A stretch of DNA of 37,470 nt from Rhodospirillales bacterium (GTDB taxonomy: Bacteria > Pseudomonadota > Alphaproteobacteria > Rhodospirillales > JASLLZ01), in contig JASLZL010000099.1 in the NCBI GenBank assembly GCA_030754885.1, forward strand, positions 1 to 37,470. Reading direction: 5' to 3'. The notes under the pieces are model-generated. The model worked only from the letters and a program-made list of their open reading frames with translations, was not told the DNA's origin and made no database searches. The translations under genes and the position numbers were made by a program. This document shows positions 27,645 through 36,274 of the stretch, in pieces. How positions within the stretch are numbered: the first letter of the stretch is position 1; every line of letters begins with the position of its first letter.

Positions 27645-28649
27645 ATGGCGATTCGCGTGGCAATCAATGGATTTGGTCGTATTGGCAGGCTGGTGCTGCG
27701 GGCCATCTATGAATCCGGGCGCCGCGACATCAAAGTGGTGGCGATCAACGACCTTGGCTCGGTGGAGGCCAACGCGCACCTTTTGAAGTACGACACCGTG
27801 CACGGCATCTTTCCCTTTGACGTCAAGGTCAAGGGAAACAACCTGATGATCGGCCGCAACGCCATCGCGGTGAGCGCCGAGACCAACCCCGCCAAGCTGG
27901 CGTGGAGGAAGTTCAAGGTCGACGTGGCGATGGAGTGCACCGGGCGCTTTAACGACCGTGCGTCGGCGGCTCAACTTATCAAGGCGGGGGCGAAAAAAGT
28001 CCTGGTCTCGGCGCCGGCCAAGGGGGCCGACCTGACCGTGGTCTACGGTATCAACCACGATCAGCTGAGGAAGAAACACAAGGTCGTCTCCAACGCTTCG
28101 TGCACCACCAACTGCCTAGTGCCGGTGGTCGACGTCCTCAACAAAGCGGTCGGCATTGAAAGAGGCTTCATGACCACCATCCACGCCTATACGGGCGACC
28201 AGCGCACCGTCGATACTCTGCACGGGGATTTGCGTCGGGCGCGCGCCGCAGCATCGTCCATGATCCCCACCTCGACCGGAGCGGCACGTGCCGTCGGCCT
28301 CGTCCTACCCGAAATGGAAGGCCGTCTTGACGGCACCGCCATCCGCGTACCGACGGCCAACGTCTCCATTGTTGATCTAGCCTTCGACGCCGGCAAGGAG
28401 ACTACTGTCGAAGCCGTCAACAGAGCAATTTCGCGCGCCGCCAGGGGGCGCCTCAAGGGCGTGTTGGGGATCAACGACGAGCCCCTGGTTTCGATCGACT
28501 TCAACCACAACCCGCTGAGTTCGGTCTTCGATTTGACCCAGACCCAGGTCATCGGCGGTACCTTCGTGCGTGTGCTAACGTGGTACGACAACGAATGGGG
28601 GTTCTCAAACCGCATGGCCGACACAGCCGTTGCCATGTCCAAAGCGTGA
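27645..28649 (+). CDS. gap: Glyceraldehyde-3-phosphate dehydrogenase, type I
   Basis: This encodes 334 residues, the family norm. The enzyme oxidises glyceraldehyde-3-phosphate to 1,3-bisphosphoglycerate in glycolysis, or runs in reverse in gluconeogenesis and the Calvin cycle. The NAD(P) fold VAINGFGRIGRLVLRA, the catalytic SNASCTTNC (Cys153) and the active-site His region TTIHAYTGDQ are intact; the C-terminal WYDNEWGFSNRM is present. GGAGG sits five bases before the ATG. No pgk or tkt lies beside it. Its stop overlaps the start of the next small gene as GTGA (28646-28649). Confidence 0.97.
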   Translation: MAIRVAINGFGRIGRLVLRAIYESGRRDIKVVAINDLGSVEANAHLLKYDTVHGIFPFDVKVKGNNLMIGRNAIAVSAETNPAKLAWRKFKVDVAMECTGRFNDRASAAQLIKAGAKKVLVSAPAKGADLTVVYGINHDQLRKKHKVVSNASCTTNCLVPVVDVLNKAVGIERGFMTTIHAYTGDQRTVDTLHGDLRRARAAASSMIPTSTGAARAVGLVLPEMEGRLDGTAIRVPTANVSIVDLAFDAGKETTVEAVNRAISRAARGRLKGVLGINDEPLVSIDFNHNPLSSVFDLTQTQVIGGTFVRVLTWYDNEWGFSNRMADTAVAMSKA

Positions 28650-29056
28650 CGGGGCGCCCCGTCATCGTCCACTCGCTCGACCATGCCCGGGCGGCGCTTG
28701 CCGCGGCCGACGAACTTGGCGCCGCCGTCACGCTGCGAAGCGCCCCCGGCGCTGCCGCCTACCTGGGTGCCAGCGTCTTTCGCGACATGGTGGCCGAGGC
28801 CGAACGGGACTTCCCGGGCGTCCCGATCACCGCCGTCCTCGACTGCGGCAGTGACCCTGGACTGGCACTCAACGCCCTGCGCCAGGGAATCAAGGCGCTG
28901 CGCCTCGATACGTCGCCAGACGTGCGGCGCCGGGTTGCCGACATCGCCGCCCAGGGGGGCGCGGTGTTGGATGGAGATGTGACGCCGGCCCTCGACCTTA
29001 TTGACGTTGCCGACCCAAAGGCCACCTGCCGCGATTGGCTGTCGATCACAAACTGA
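28646..29056 (+). CDS. Small conserved-looking protein between gap and thiE, function unknown
   Basis: This encodes 136 residues from a GTG at 28646 that overlaps the gap stop as GTGA, which fixes the start. No catalytic family is recognised with confidence. Visible features are VTLRSAPGAAAYLGASVFRDM, VLDCGSDPGLALNALRQG and IKALRLDTSPDVRRRVADIAA, an alternating strand/helix pattern like an alpha/beta domain with a possible Asp-Cys-Gly turn. No signal peptide or membrane segment is seen. The eight-base gap to thiE puts it in a gap-X-thiE unit, so a link to triose phosphate or thiamine metabolism is possible but unproven. Confidence 0.8.
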   Translation: MTGRPVIVHSLDHARAALAAADELGAAVTLRSAPGAAAYLGASVFRDMVAEAERDFPGVPITAVLDCGSDPGLALNALRQGIKALRLDTSPDVRRRVADIAAQGGAVLDGDVTPALDLIDVADPKATCRDWLSITN

Positions 29057-29063
29057 GCTAACG

Positions 29064-29708
29064 ATGCAGTCCGAAACCTGCCGCCTATACCTGATCACGC
29101 CACCCAGCATCGTCGTGGCGGATTTTACCGAAGCCCTGGCGCGCGCCCTGGACGCCGGTGATGTCGCCTGTGTTCAATTGCGGCTCAAGGAGGCGGCGGA
29201 CGATGATATCCGGCGTGCCGCCGAGGCGCTGCTGGCGGTGACCGCGACCCGCGACACGGTGCTGTTGATGAACGACCGCCCGGACCTGGCCCGGGAGACC
29301 GGCTGCGATGGCGTTCACGTCGGTCAGGAAGACGCAACCTACGAAGTGGCGCGCCAGACGGTGGGTGCCGACGCCGTCGTCGGCGTCACCTGCCATGGGT
29401 CACGCGACTTGGCCATCGAGGCGGCGGCGAAGGGAGCCGATTACGTGGCCTTCGGCGCCTTCTACGCGACCGATACCAAGGAGGCCAAGGCGAGTGCCGC
29501 CCCCGATATCCTTGCGTGGTGGTCCGAGATGACCACGGTGCCTTCTGTCGCAATTGGCGGCATCACGCCCGCCAATTGTCCGCCCCTGGTCCGCGCCGGC
29601 ACCGATTTCCTGGCCGTCGTTGCGGCGATCTGGAATCACCCGGACGGTCCCGCTGCGGCGGTCAAGGCCTTCGAGAAGGCCATCGCCGAGGCCCCGGACG
29701 CAGGGTGA
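29064..29708 (+). CDS. thiE: Thiamine phosphate synthase
   Basis: This encodes 214 residues from the ATG at 29064. ThiE joins HMP-PP and thiazole phosphate to give thiamine phosphate. The TIM-barrel motifs are present: RLYLITPP, VQLRLKEA, MNDRPDLARETGCDGVHVGQED with the pyrophosphate-binding Asn/Asp, FGAFYATDTKEAKA as a form of the family's phosphate loop, and VAIGGITPANCPPLV near the end. Longer frames back to 29001 overlap the previous gene and lack family sequence. There is no thiamine riboswitch in front; expression probably depends on the gap promoter. Confidence 0.93.
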   Translation: MQSETCRLYLITPPSIVVADFTEALARALDAGDVACVQLRLKEAADDDIRRAAEALLAVTATRDTVLLMNDRPDLARETGCDGVHVGQEDATYEVARQTVGADAVVGVTCHGSRDLAIEAAAKGADYVAFGAFYATDTKEAKASAAPDILAWWSEMTTVPSVAIGGITPANCPPLVRAGTDFLAVVAAIWNHPDGPAAAVKAFEKAIAEAPDAG

Positions 29709-29721
29709 ACAGCGCTTCGCG

Positions 29722-29750
29722 TTGCACCCACCGGGGCAAACTGATAGGGT
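29722..29750 (+). promoter_or_regulatory. Candidate efp promoter
   Basis: TTGCAC (29722-29727), a 17-base spacer and TAGGGT (29745-29750) lie in the 75-base gap before efp, giving a leader of about 27 bases. Spacing is ideal; both hexamers are only partial matches. Confidence 0.35.
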
Positions 29751-29783
29751 CCGCGCCGCAGCGGCACAAGCGCGGTTAAAATC

Positions 29784-30353
29784 ATGAAGATAAACGGCAA
29801 CGCCGTCCGTCCCGGCATGGTGATAGAGCATCAGGACCGCCTGTGGCGGGCAGTCCGCATCCAGCATACCCAGCCCGGCAAGGGCGGCGCCTATCTGCAA
29901 GTCGAATTGAAGGACCTGCGCGGCGGCAGCAAACTTAACGAGCGCTTCCGTTCCTCGGAAACGGTGGAGCGCGTTCGACTGGAACAAAAAGCCTATCAAT
30001 TTCTCTATGCCGACGGCGACATGTACACATTCATGGACAATGAGACCTACGAGCAAGTGTCGATGAACGCCGACACGATAGGCAAAGACAAGGTGGTCTA
30101 TCTGCAAGACGGCATGGAAGTAATGATCGAGGCCTATGAGGGCGATCCGCTGGGCCTTCAATTGCCTGACGGCGTGACCCTGGAAGTGACCGAAGCGGAC
30201 GCTGTGGTCAAAGGCCAGACGGCTTCTTCGTCCTACAAGCCGGCGGTCCTGAATAACGGCCTGCGTGTTCTTGTGCCGCCCCATATTGAGGCCGGCACCC
30301 GGATTGTGATCAGCACCCAGGACGGCACTTACGTCGAACGGGCCAAGGACTGA
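29784..30353 (+). CDS. efp: Elongation factor P
   Basis: This encodes 189 residues. EF-P enters the ribosome between P and E sites and relieves stalling at proline runs. The three beta-barrel domains are intact; the loop [10 protein letters not shown] carries Lys33, the residue that EpmA-type enzymes beta-lysylate. The C-terminus shows the normal [20 protein letters not shown]. No epmA or epmB is in this window. The need for EF-P is easy to picture here, because TolA and the OmpA-like protein at 31294 both hold long Pro-rich stretches. It is followed 13 bases later by suhB. Confidence 0.96.
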   Translation: MKINGNAVRPGMVIEHQDRLWRAVRIQHTQPGKGGAYLQVELKDLRGGSKLNERFRSSETVERVRLEQKAYQFLYADGDMYTFMDNETYEQVSMNADTIGKDKVVYLQDGMEVMIEAYEGDPLGLQLPDGVTLEVTEADAVVKGQTASSSYKPAVLNNGLRVLVPPHIEAGTRIVISTQDGTYVERAKD

Positions 30354-30366
30354 GCCTGAGCGGGTC

Positions 30367-31173
30367 ATGGCCGTTCGCTCCGCCCTTATTAACGTTATGA
30401 TCGGGGCCGTCCGTAAGGCGGCACGGGCCTTGATTCGCGATTTCGGCGAGGTGCAGCACCTTCAAGTCTCGAAAAAGGGACCGGCGGATTTTGTCAGCGC
30501 CGCCGATCGCCATGCCGAAGACATACTTTATAATGAACTCAGGAAAGTTCGCCCGGCGTACGGTTTGCTAATGGAAGAACGGGGCGTCGTCGAAGGCACG
30601 GACACGTCCAACCGATGGCTGATCGACCCCTTGGACGGGACGACCAATTTCCTGCACGGCCTTCCGCACTTTGCCATTTCCGTCGCCCTGGAACGCGATG
30701 GAAACCTGATCGCGGGTGTGGTCTACGAGCCTATTCACGATGAAATGTTTTGGGCCGAAAAAGGTGGCGGCGCCTATCTCAACGACCGCCGCATCAGGGT
30801 GTCGGCACGGCGGCAGATGGATGAGTCCATCTTCGCGACCGGCATCCCGCTCAAGGGAAAAAGCGACCACGGTGTTTTCCTGCGCCAGCTTGGGGCGGTC
30901 ATGTCGGTATCCGCCGGTGTCCGCCGGTTCGGCGCGGCAGCGCTCGACCTTGCATACGTGGCGGCGGGACGCTACGACGGATTTTGGGAATCCGGGCTTC
31001 ACCCCTGGGACGTGGGCGCGGGAATCGTCCTCATACGCGAAGCTGGCGGTTACGTTACTGGCATCGGTGGCGGTCGCGATCCCCAACTTGGCAGCGACAT
31101 ACTCGCCGCCAACGACCATCTGCATCGGGACCTTCTGTCGATAGTCGGCACGGCAACAGACGATGGGGCGTGA
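30367..31173 (+). CDS. suhB: Inositol monophosphatase family protein (SuhB-like)
   Basis: This encodes 268 residues of the Mg-dependent phosphatase family. Metal-binding motifs are clear: LMEERG (Glu), WLIDPLDGTTNFLHGLPHFAIS (Asp-x-Asp-Gly-Thr) and HPWDVGAGIVLIREAGG near the C-terminus. Such enzymes dephosphorylate inositol-1-phosphate or related sugar phosphates. In E. coli SuhB also joins the rRNA Nus antitermination complex, so both roles are possible. The start at 30367 is 13 bases after efp with only a weak ribosome site, consistent with one transcript. Confidence 0.93.
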   Translation: MAVRSALINVMIGAVRKAARALIRDFGEVQHLQVSKKGPADFVSAADRHAEDILYNELRKVRPAYGLLMEERGVVEGTDTSNRWLIDPLDGTTNFLHGLPHFAISVALERDGNLIAGVVYEPIHDEMFWAEKGGGAYLNDRRIRVSARRQMDESIFATGIPLKGKSDHGVFLRQLGAVMSVSAGVRRFGAAALDLAYVAAGRYDGFWESGLHPWDVGAGIVLIREAGGYVTGIGGGRDPQLGSDILAANDHLHRDLLSIVGTATDDGA

Positions 31174-31199
31174 CGTGTCTGGCCACGACGGCAAACGGG

Positions 31200-31228
31200 T
31201 TGTGCCGGGATCGCCCCTTGGTTATGGT
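31200..31228 (+). promoter_or_regulatory. Candidate promoter of the OmpA / MotA-like / MotB-like unit
   Basis: TTGTGC (31200-31205), 17 bases and TATGGT (31223-31228) lie in the 120-base gap before the OmpA-like gene. This is the only sizeable gap before the trio, so a promoter here is likely on position as well. Confidence 0.38.
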
Positions 31229-31293
31229 GATTCGGCTTTAGCGGCAGTGGTGCCACAAGGCTTTGTTCTTCCGGTTTGGGGGACCGCGCAACC

Positions 31294-32271
31294 ATGAAAT
31301 TCCTCCGACGTATCCGATCGTTGCGGCGGCTAGGTCAATCTTTTCCATCCGTGGCCGCCATCTCCGTGTTGGCGGGGCTTGCCGCGATGCCGACTGGTGC
31401 CAAGGCCCAGTCGACCCCTCTCATCAATTATGGCAACGCTAACGTAATCGTTGACCTGAGCGTCATCGAGGACGGCGGCTACGGGCCGTCTCAAGGCATT
31501 GCCTCGCCGAGCCTATCCCTACCGGGAACTTCGGGCCGGCGATTGTTGATGCCGGGACCTGGGATGCCAACCTCGCGCCTGCACCTTGCCGTCCCTGGGG
31601 CGGCAAAGTCGACCGCGAAACCCGCCCAGCGCCCTGCCCTGTCGCAGCCGCCAGCCAAACCCCGGACGAAGCCGGCGCCGGTCGCCCGCGTCGCGCCGGC
31701 GACGGTCCCGCCGCCTCTGCCTTCGGTTAAAAAACCGATGGCCGCCCCCAAACCACCCAAGGCGGCCCCCAAGCCCAAGGTTACCGTCGCGGCCCCACCG
31801 CCGCCGCCCGCTGCAAAACCAAAACCCGCGCCGGTTGTTAAGAAGGCACCGCCTCCCGCGCCGCCGCCGCCGGTCGTTACGGCAAAAAAGACACCTCCTG
31901 CCGCGCCCAAACCCCGCGAGCAGGCGTCTCGTCCGCCGGCGCAAGAATCCATGGCGCCGGGACGAGCATTGCGATTAGCCTTTGCCGAAAACGCCTCCAA
32001 AATCTCGTCCGAAGTTCAAACCGAGCTGAAATCCCTGGCGCGTCAACTGCGCGAGAAAACGGACTTGCGTCTACAACTCATGGCCTACGCCGGAGGCAAG
32101 TCGCTGTCTTCAAGCAAGGCGCGGTGGCTCTCGTTGTCGCGGGCCTTGTCGGTGCGCGCCTTTCTCATCGAAAACGGCATCCGCAGCACCCGCATCGACG
32201 TCCGCGCACTGGGCAACAAGACGACGGAAGAACCGATCAACCGCGTTGACATGATGGTGGTCGCCCGGTGA
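31294..32271 (+). CDS. Secreted Pro/Lys-rich protein with degenerate OmpA-like domain
   Basis: This encodes 325 residues. From the ATG at 31294 there is an Arg-rich N-terminus and a Sec signal (core VAAISVLAGLAAM, cleavage near AKA-QS at 38). Residues about 100-230 form a long Pro/Ala/Lys spacer, and the last 90 residues resemble an OmpA-like domain (RALRLAFAENASKISSEVQ, then LSLSRALSVRAFLIENGI, then RIDVRALG). The Arg of the ligand pair seems kept in LSLSRA, but the usual GHTD segment is AYAGGKS, so the diaminopimelate-binding Asp is missing. The gene overlaps the next as GTGA. It is probably the periplasmic partner of the stator-like pair downstream. Confidence 0.85.
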   Translation: MKFLRRIRSLRRLGQSFPSVAAISVLAGLAAMPTGAKAQSTPLINYGNANVIVDLSVIEDGGYGPSQGIASPSLSLPGTSGRRLLMPGPGMPTSRLHLAVPGAAKSTAKPAQRPALSQPPAKPRTKPAPVARVAPATVPPPLPSVKKPMAAPKPPKAAPKPKVTVAAPPPPPAAKPKPAPVVKKAPPPAPPPPVVTAKKTPPAAPKPREQASRPPAQESMAPGRALRLAFAENASKISSEVQTELKSLARQLREKTDLRLQLMAYAGGKSLSSSKARWLSLSRALSVRAFLIENGIRSTRIDVRALGNKTTEEPINRVDMMVVAR

Positions 32272-33452
32272 GTTCCGCTACATCGTGGTCTGACTCCGAG
32301 GATTTCCGAGCCATGGCTCGGCCGCGGCGGTTTCTCGTCCGTATGGGTTTTTTTCTCGCAGCCGTCCTTGCCGGAGTGGCGGCACTCTATGCACCGCTTA
32401 GCGACGCCTTTGTGGCCAACGTACCGCTCAATGGTCTAATTCTCGGCGTCCTTCTGCTCGGTATTGTCTATAACTTTCGCCAGGTCCTGCAGCTCTATCC
32501 AGAGGTGGCATGGATCGAAAGTTTCCGTCGCGACCAAACGGCACTTTCCCAGTCGCGCCAACCAAAGCTGCTGGCCCCGATGGCGGCCATGCTGGGCGAA
32601 CGGACAGATCTGCGGCTGTCGACGCTCTCGCTGCGTTCATTGTTGGACAGCATCAGCTTGCGCCTCGATGAAGCCCGCGACATCTCGCGCTACACAATCG
32701 GCCTTCTTATCTTTCTTGGGCTGCTCGGAACCTTTTGGGGATTGCTTGAGACGGTGGCCTCGATCCGCGATGTCATCGGCGGGCTTTCGGTCGTCGAGGG
32801 CGATATGGCCAAGGTGTTCAGCGACCTCAAGGGCGGTTTGTCCGCCCCCCTGGCGGGCATGGGGACAGCATTCTCGTCCTCGCTGTTTGGGCTTGGTGGA
32901 TCGTTGGCCCTTGGCTTTCTCGACTTACAAGCGAGCCAGGCGCAGCATCGCTTCTACAACGACCTGGAGGAGTGGCTCTCCGGCCTGACGCGGCTCTCCA
33001 GTGGCGCCCTGTCCACCGATGGCGATCAATCGGTACCAGCCTATGTCCAGGCCCTGCTGGAACAAAGTGCCGAGAGCCTGGAAAACCTACAGAGGACCCT
33101 GGCCCGGGGTGAGGAGAACCGAATCTCCGCCAACACGAACCTGATAGCTCTGGTGGAGAAAATGGGAACCCTGACCGATCACATGCGGATCGAGCAGTCC
33201 TTGATGAAGAAATTGGCCGAAAGCCACCTGGATATGAAACCGATCCTGGAGCGCCTGGCCGACGCTGCCCAACCGGACGCGGGGAACCTGGACGAAGCAA
33301 CGCGCGGCCATATTCGCAACCTTGATATCTATATGGCGCGGTTGCTCGAAGACCTGAGCGTCGGGCGCGAGGAAATGATCCAGCAGGTTCGCAGCGAGAT
33401 CAAGCTTCTGGCCCGCACCATTGCCGCCATCGCCGAGGAGTCCGACCGCTAA
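32268..33452 (+). CDS. MotA/TolQ/ExbB-like inner-membrane protein with long C-terminal helix
   Basis: This encodes 394 residues from a GTG overlapping the previous stop. Four membrane segments are predicted at about 22-42, 53-72, 141-162 and 190-218. The pair around LLIFLGLLGTFWGLLETV and GMGTAFSSSLFGLGGSLALGF matches the MotA/TolQ/ExbB proton-channel core, including the Gly-Thr-Phe/Trp-Gly turn. About 170 cytoplasmic residues follow, largely helical and coiled-coil-like (ESLENLQRTLARGEENR, RNLDIYMARLLEDL). The four-helix plan resembles MotA, while the core sequence is closer to TolQ. No flagellar genes are nearby. It should pair with the MotB-like protein downstream. Confidence 0.88.
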   Translation: MSSATSWSDSEDFRAMARPRRFLVRMGFFLAAVLAGVAALYAPLSDAFVANVPLNGLILGVLLLGIVYNFRQVLQLYPEVAWIESFRRDQTALSQSRQPKLLAPMAAMLGERTDLRLSTLSLRSLLDSISLRLDEARDISRYTIGLLIFLGLLGTFWGLLETVASIRDVIGGLSVVEGDMAKVFSDLKGGLSAPLAGMGTAFSSSLFGLGGSLALGFLDLQASQAQHRFYNDLEEWLSGLTRLSSGALSTDGDQSVPAYVQALLEQSAESLENLQRTLARGEENRISANTNLIALVEKMGTLTDHMRIEQSLMKKLAESHLDMKPILERLADAAQPDAGNLDEATRGHIRNLDIYMARLLEDLSVGREEMIQQVRSEIKLLARTIAAIAEESDR

Positions 33453-33474
33453 ACGGCCGGCGCAGCCGAAACCC

Positions 33475-34710
33475 ATGCCCGCCCTTTCACGCCGATTTCG
33501 CAACGAAACCAACATCTGGCCCGGGTTTGTCGATGCCTTGGCCACACTGCTCATGGTCATCATTTTTCTGGTGATGATCTTCGTGCTTGCCCAGTTCTTT
33601 CTCAGCGAGGCCCTATCGGGCCGCGACGCTGCCTTACTGAAGCTCGAGAACCAAGTTAGCGAGCTCGCCGACCTGCTGGCCTTGGAGCGCAAAAGCAGTG
33701 AGGAACTCCGTCTCGACGTGGCGCAACTGTCCGGGGAACTACAGTCCTCCGTGGCGGCGCGCGACGACCTCATATCGACCATCGAGGCCCTGACCATTCG
33801 TGCCGAGGAGAGTGAGACCAAGACGGCGCGGCTTGAAAAGGAATTGGAAGAAGCCTTCGCGACGATCATGGTCGGTAAGGATAAGATCGAACTTCAAGTG
33901 CGCCAGATCCTCAAATTGACGCAACAGGTCACGGCACTCAAAGCCCTGAAGGACGATCTTCAAGAAGAGATCGCCCAATTGGCTGGAAAGCTTGGAAAAA
34001 CCGAGGAAAGCCTGGCCGAATCCGAGGCCGAGCGCGAGAAGACACGAACGGCCCTTGGCGCGGAACGCGAACTATCGGAAAGCGCCCGCGCCAATTTGGC
34101 GCTTCTCAATCGCCAGATGGCGGCGCTGCGCGAGCAACTTTCCAAGTTGTCGGCGACGCTCACCGAATCTGAGGCACGGGCCGAACGCCAGAAGGTTCAA
34201 ATTTCTTCACTCGGCCGGCGCCTCAACGCCGCCCTGGCCAGCAAGGTACAAGAACTGTCCCGATACCGCTCTGAGTTCTTCGGGCGCCTGCGCGAGGTGT
34301 TGGGGCGGCAGCCGGGAATTCGCATCGTCGGCGACCGTTTCGTTTTCCAATCAGAGGTATTGTTCGCCACCGGCTCAGCCGATATCGGCGATGCCGGGAA
34401 AGAACAACTTACCCATCTCTCTTCTACCCTTAGCGAAATCTCGCCCAAGATACCGGAGGAACTCAACTGGATACTGCGCATCGACGGGCATACCGACAGA
34501 GTGCCCATTAACACCGCCCAGTACCCATCCAACTGGGAACTGTCGACGGCACGCGCCATCTCCGTGGTCCGCTTCCTGATCGCGTCCGGAATTCCGGCCG
34601 AGCGCCTGGCGGCGACGGGTTTTGGCGAGAATCAACCGCTTGACGACCGGAACGACGAGATCGGACGGCGCCGCAATCGCCGCATCGAAATGAAACTTAC
34701 TCAGCGCTGA
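33475..34710 (+). CDS. MotB-like coiled-coil protein with C-terminal OmpA peptidoglycan-binding domain
   Basis: This encodes 411 residues from the ATG at 33475. One membrane helix (about 16-43) starts with NIWPGFVDALATLLMVIIF; Asp20 lies where the proton-accepting Asp of MotB is found. A coiled coil of about 200 residues follows (KLENQVSELADLLALERK and onward), then an intact OmpA domain (about 290-410) with FATGSADI, LRIDGHTDRVPI, NWELSTARA and RRNRRIEMKL, so peptidoglycan binding is likely. The coiled coil is much longer than the linker of flagellar MotB. With the MotA-like protein upstream it makes a stator-like unit of unknown load. Confidence 0.9.
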   Translation: MPALSRRFRNETNIWPGFVDALATLLMVIIFLVMIFVLAQFFLSEALSGRDAALLKLENQVSELADLLALERKSSEELRLDVAQLSGELQSSVAARDDLISTIEALTIRAEESETKTARLEKELEEAFATIMVGKDKIELQVRQILKLTQQVTALKALKDDLQEEIAQLAGKLGKTEESLAESEAEREKTRTALGAERELSESARANLALLNRQMAALREQLSKLSATLTESEARAERQKVQISSLGRRLNAALASKVQELSRYRSEFFGRLREVLGRQPGIRIVGDRFVFQSEVLFATGSADIGDAGKEQLTHLSSTLSEISPKIPEELNWILRIDGHTDRVPINTAQYPSNWELSTARAISVVRFLIASGIPAERLAATGFGENQPLDDRNDEIGRRRNRRIEMKLTQR

Positions 34711-34720
34711 CAGACGCACC

Positions 34721-35899
34721 GTGCCGGCTCTCTTTCTAATCGTCGTCATCGACCTCATCGGATTCGGGATCGTCATTCCCCTACTACCGTTCTATGCCGA
34801 GCGGTTCCAGGCTACCCCGGACGTCGTTGCCCTCCTCATGGCGACCTATTCCTTTACCCAATTCATTTCGACGCCGATCTGGGGACGGGCCAGCGACCGT
34901 TTGGGGCGGCGCCCCATCCTCTTGCTCTCCTTGGCAGGCGCTGTTGCCTCGTATACTTGGCTGGCCTATGCCAACAGTCTGTGGATGCTGTTCGCGGCGC
35001 GCGCCCTGGGCGGCATGATGGCCGGAAATATTTCCGCCGCCTTCGCCTACGTGGCCGATATCACCACGCCGAAGGATCGGGCCAAGGGCATGGGATTGGT
35101 GGGAGCTGCCTTCGGCCTGGGTTTTGTCATCGGCCCCGCCATGGGTGGCATCCTAGCCGGCCCCGATCCGCTTACAGCCGACTACCGGACACCCGCCCTG
35201 GCCGCCGCCGGGCTGTCGCTAACCGCCTTGGTATTGGCCCTGATTATACTCAAGGAATCCCTGTCACCGGAGATCCGCGCCCGTCTCGCCCAACAACCAG
35301 TCCAGTCCAGACTGGCCATGTTCATCGAGGTTCTCCGACGCCGCGAGATCGAATTGTTGATCGGCATTACGTTCCTGGCAACATTTGTTTTTGCCGGCGT
35401 GGAGGCCGTCTTCGCAATGTGGTCCGAACGCACGATGGGTTGGGGTCCCGAACAAAACGGCTATCTGTTTGCCTTTGTCGGCGTGCTCGGCGCGTTGGTG
35501 CAAGGGGGACTCATGGGACGATTGGCGCGACGTTTCGGGGAAGCAAATCTCATTGTGCAGGGCGCGGTAGCCCTGACCATCGGGCTTGTTGCGCTGCCGT
35601 TCTCCCATACTTTGGCATTCCTCCTCCCCGCCATGATCTTCTTGGTATACGGATTCAGTATCTGCACGTCCTCGCTCAACAGCCTCATCTCAGTACAGGT
35701 GGGAGAGGATGAACAAGGCAAGGTATTGGGTGTCACGCGATCGGCCTCCACCCTGGCGCGGGTGGCGGGGCCTGCATGGGCCGGATTCTTGTTTACCGTG
35801 CTGGGCAAGAACTGGCCCTTCTTTGGCGGAGCGGTGGTCATGATCGGCGTGGTGCTTCTCGGGCTTTGGGTGCGGCGGCAACGCGCGAACACCTCTTGA
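34721..35899 (+). CDS. Major facilitator superfamily exporter (TetA-like)
   Basis: This encodes 392 residues from a GTG at 34721, ten bases after the MotB-like gene. Twelve membrane helices are expected from the alternating hydrophobic blocks. The drug:H+ antiporter motifs are visible: motif [16 protein letters not shown] between helices 2 and 3, [11 protein letters not shown] in helix 4, and motif C-like [16 protein letters not shown] in helix 5. It is nearest the TetA/MdtG type of efflux carriers, but the substrate is unknown and resistance should not be assumed. A short basic tail ends the protein. The rpmE promoter seems to overlap its last codons. Confidence 0.9.
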   Translation: MPALFLIVVIDLIGFGIVIPLLPFYAERFQATPDVVALLMATYSFTQFISTPIWGRASDRLGRRPILLLSLAGAVASYTWLAYANSLWMLFAARALGGMMAGNISAAFAYVADITTPKDRAKGMGLVGAAFGLGFVIGPAMGGILAGPDPLTADYRTPALAAAGLSLTALVLALIILKESLSPEIRARLAQQPVQSRLAMFIEVLRRREIELLIGITFLATFVFAGVEAVFAMWSERTMGWGPEQNGYLFAFVGVLGALVQGGLMGRLARRFGEANLIVQGAVALTIGLVALPFSHTLAFLLPAMIFLVYGFSICTSSLNSLISVQVGEDEQGKVLGVTRSASTLARVAGPAWAGFLFTVLGKNWPFFGGAVVMIGVVLLGLWVRRQRANTS

Positions 35900-35924
35900 A
35901 CGCTGCCTACAGCTTAGGTATACA
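35896..35924 (+). promoter_or_regulatory. Candidate rpmE promoter
   Basis: TTGAAC (35896-35901), 17 bases and TATACA (35919-35924) span the MFS stop codon and would start rpmE transcription about 20 bases before its ATG. Spacing is ideal, and a ribosomal protein gene is expected to have its own promoter. Confidence 0.45.
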
Positions 35925-35952
35925 GGGCAGCTCAGCGGCGGGAGCAAAGGCC

Positions 35953-36177
35953 ATGAAGAAAGACATCCACCCCGACTACCACGAGATCAACGTCGTGATG
36001 ACCGACGGCACGACCTTCGCCACGCGCTCAACGTGGGGCAAGGCCGGCGATACCATGAAGCTCGACATCGACCCGAAATCCCACCCCGCCTGGACGGGGG
36101 TTCACCGGCTCATGGACAGTGGTGGCCAGTTGGCTAAATTCAACAAGAGATTCAAAGACTTCCAGATCAAAAATTAG
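35953..36177 (+). CDS. rpmE: 50S ribosomal protein L31, cysteine-free form
   Basis: This encodes 74 residues: [19 protein letters not shown], then [18 protein letters not shown] and [25 protein letters not shown], which is the L31 pattern. L31 forms bridge B1b between the ribosomal subunits. The zinc-binding cysteines of the C+ form are absent (no Cys at all), as is usual for alphaproteobacteria. GGGAGCAAAGG lies just upstream of the ATG. The frame extends further upstream, but L31 homology begins here. Confidence 0.96.
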   Translation: MKKDIHPDYHEINVVMTDGTTFATRSTWGKAGDTMKLDIDPKSHPAWTGVHRLMDSGGQLAKFNKRFKDFQIKN

Positions 36178-36230
36178 GCCGCACCATTCAATTTGACCTG
36201 GTAAGTTTGGTATTCCACCATGGCTGCGGC
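36178..36230 (+). other. Long imperfect stem after rpmE
   Basis: GCCGCACCA (36178-36186) can pair with TGGCTGCGGC (36221-36230) with one bulged base, enclosing about 34 bases. No T tract follows, so it is a weak terminator candidate at best. It may be part of the structured leader of the response-regulator gene downstream. Confidence 0.35.
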
Positions 36231-36274
36231 AGTTTCGGTACAAGAATGACGGCACTTGATGCGCGGGGGACGGA

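Noticed and set aside
31491-32000. Gly-rich minus-strand frames opposite the OmpA-like gene
   Set aside because: They are complements of the Pro/Ala/Lys spacer, not genes.
31294-34710. Reading the trio as a Zorya defence system
   Set aside because: ZorC, ZorD or ZorE-type effectors are absent; the neighbours are efp, suhB, an MFS carrier and rpmE, which points to a housekeeping envelope function.
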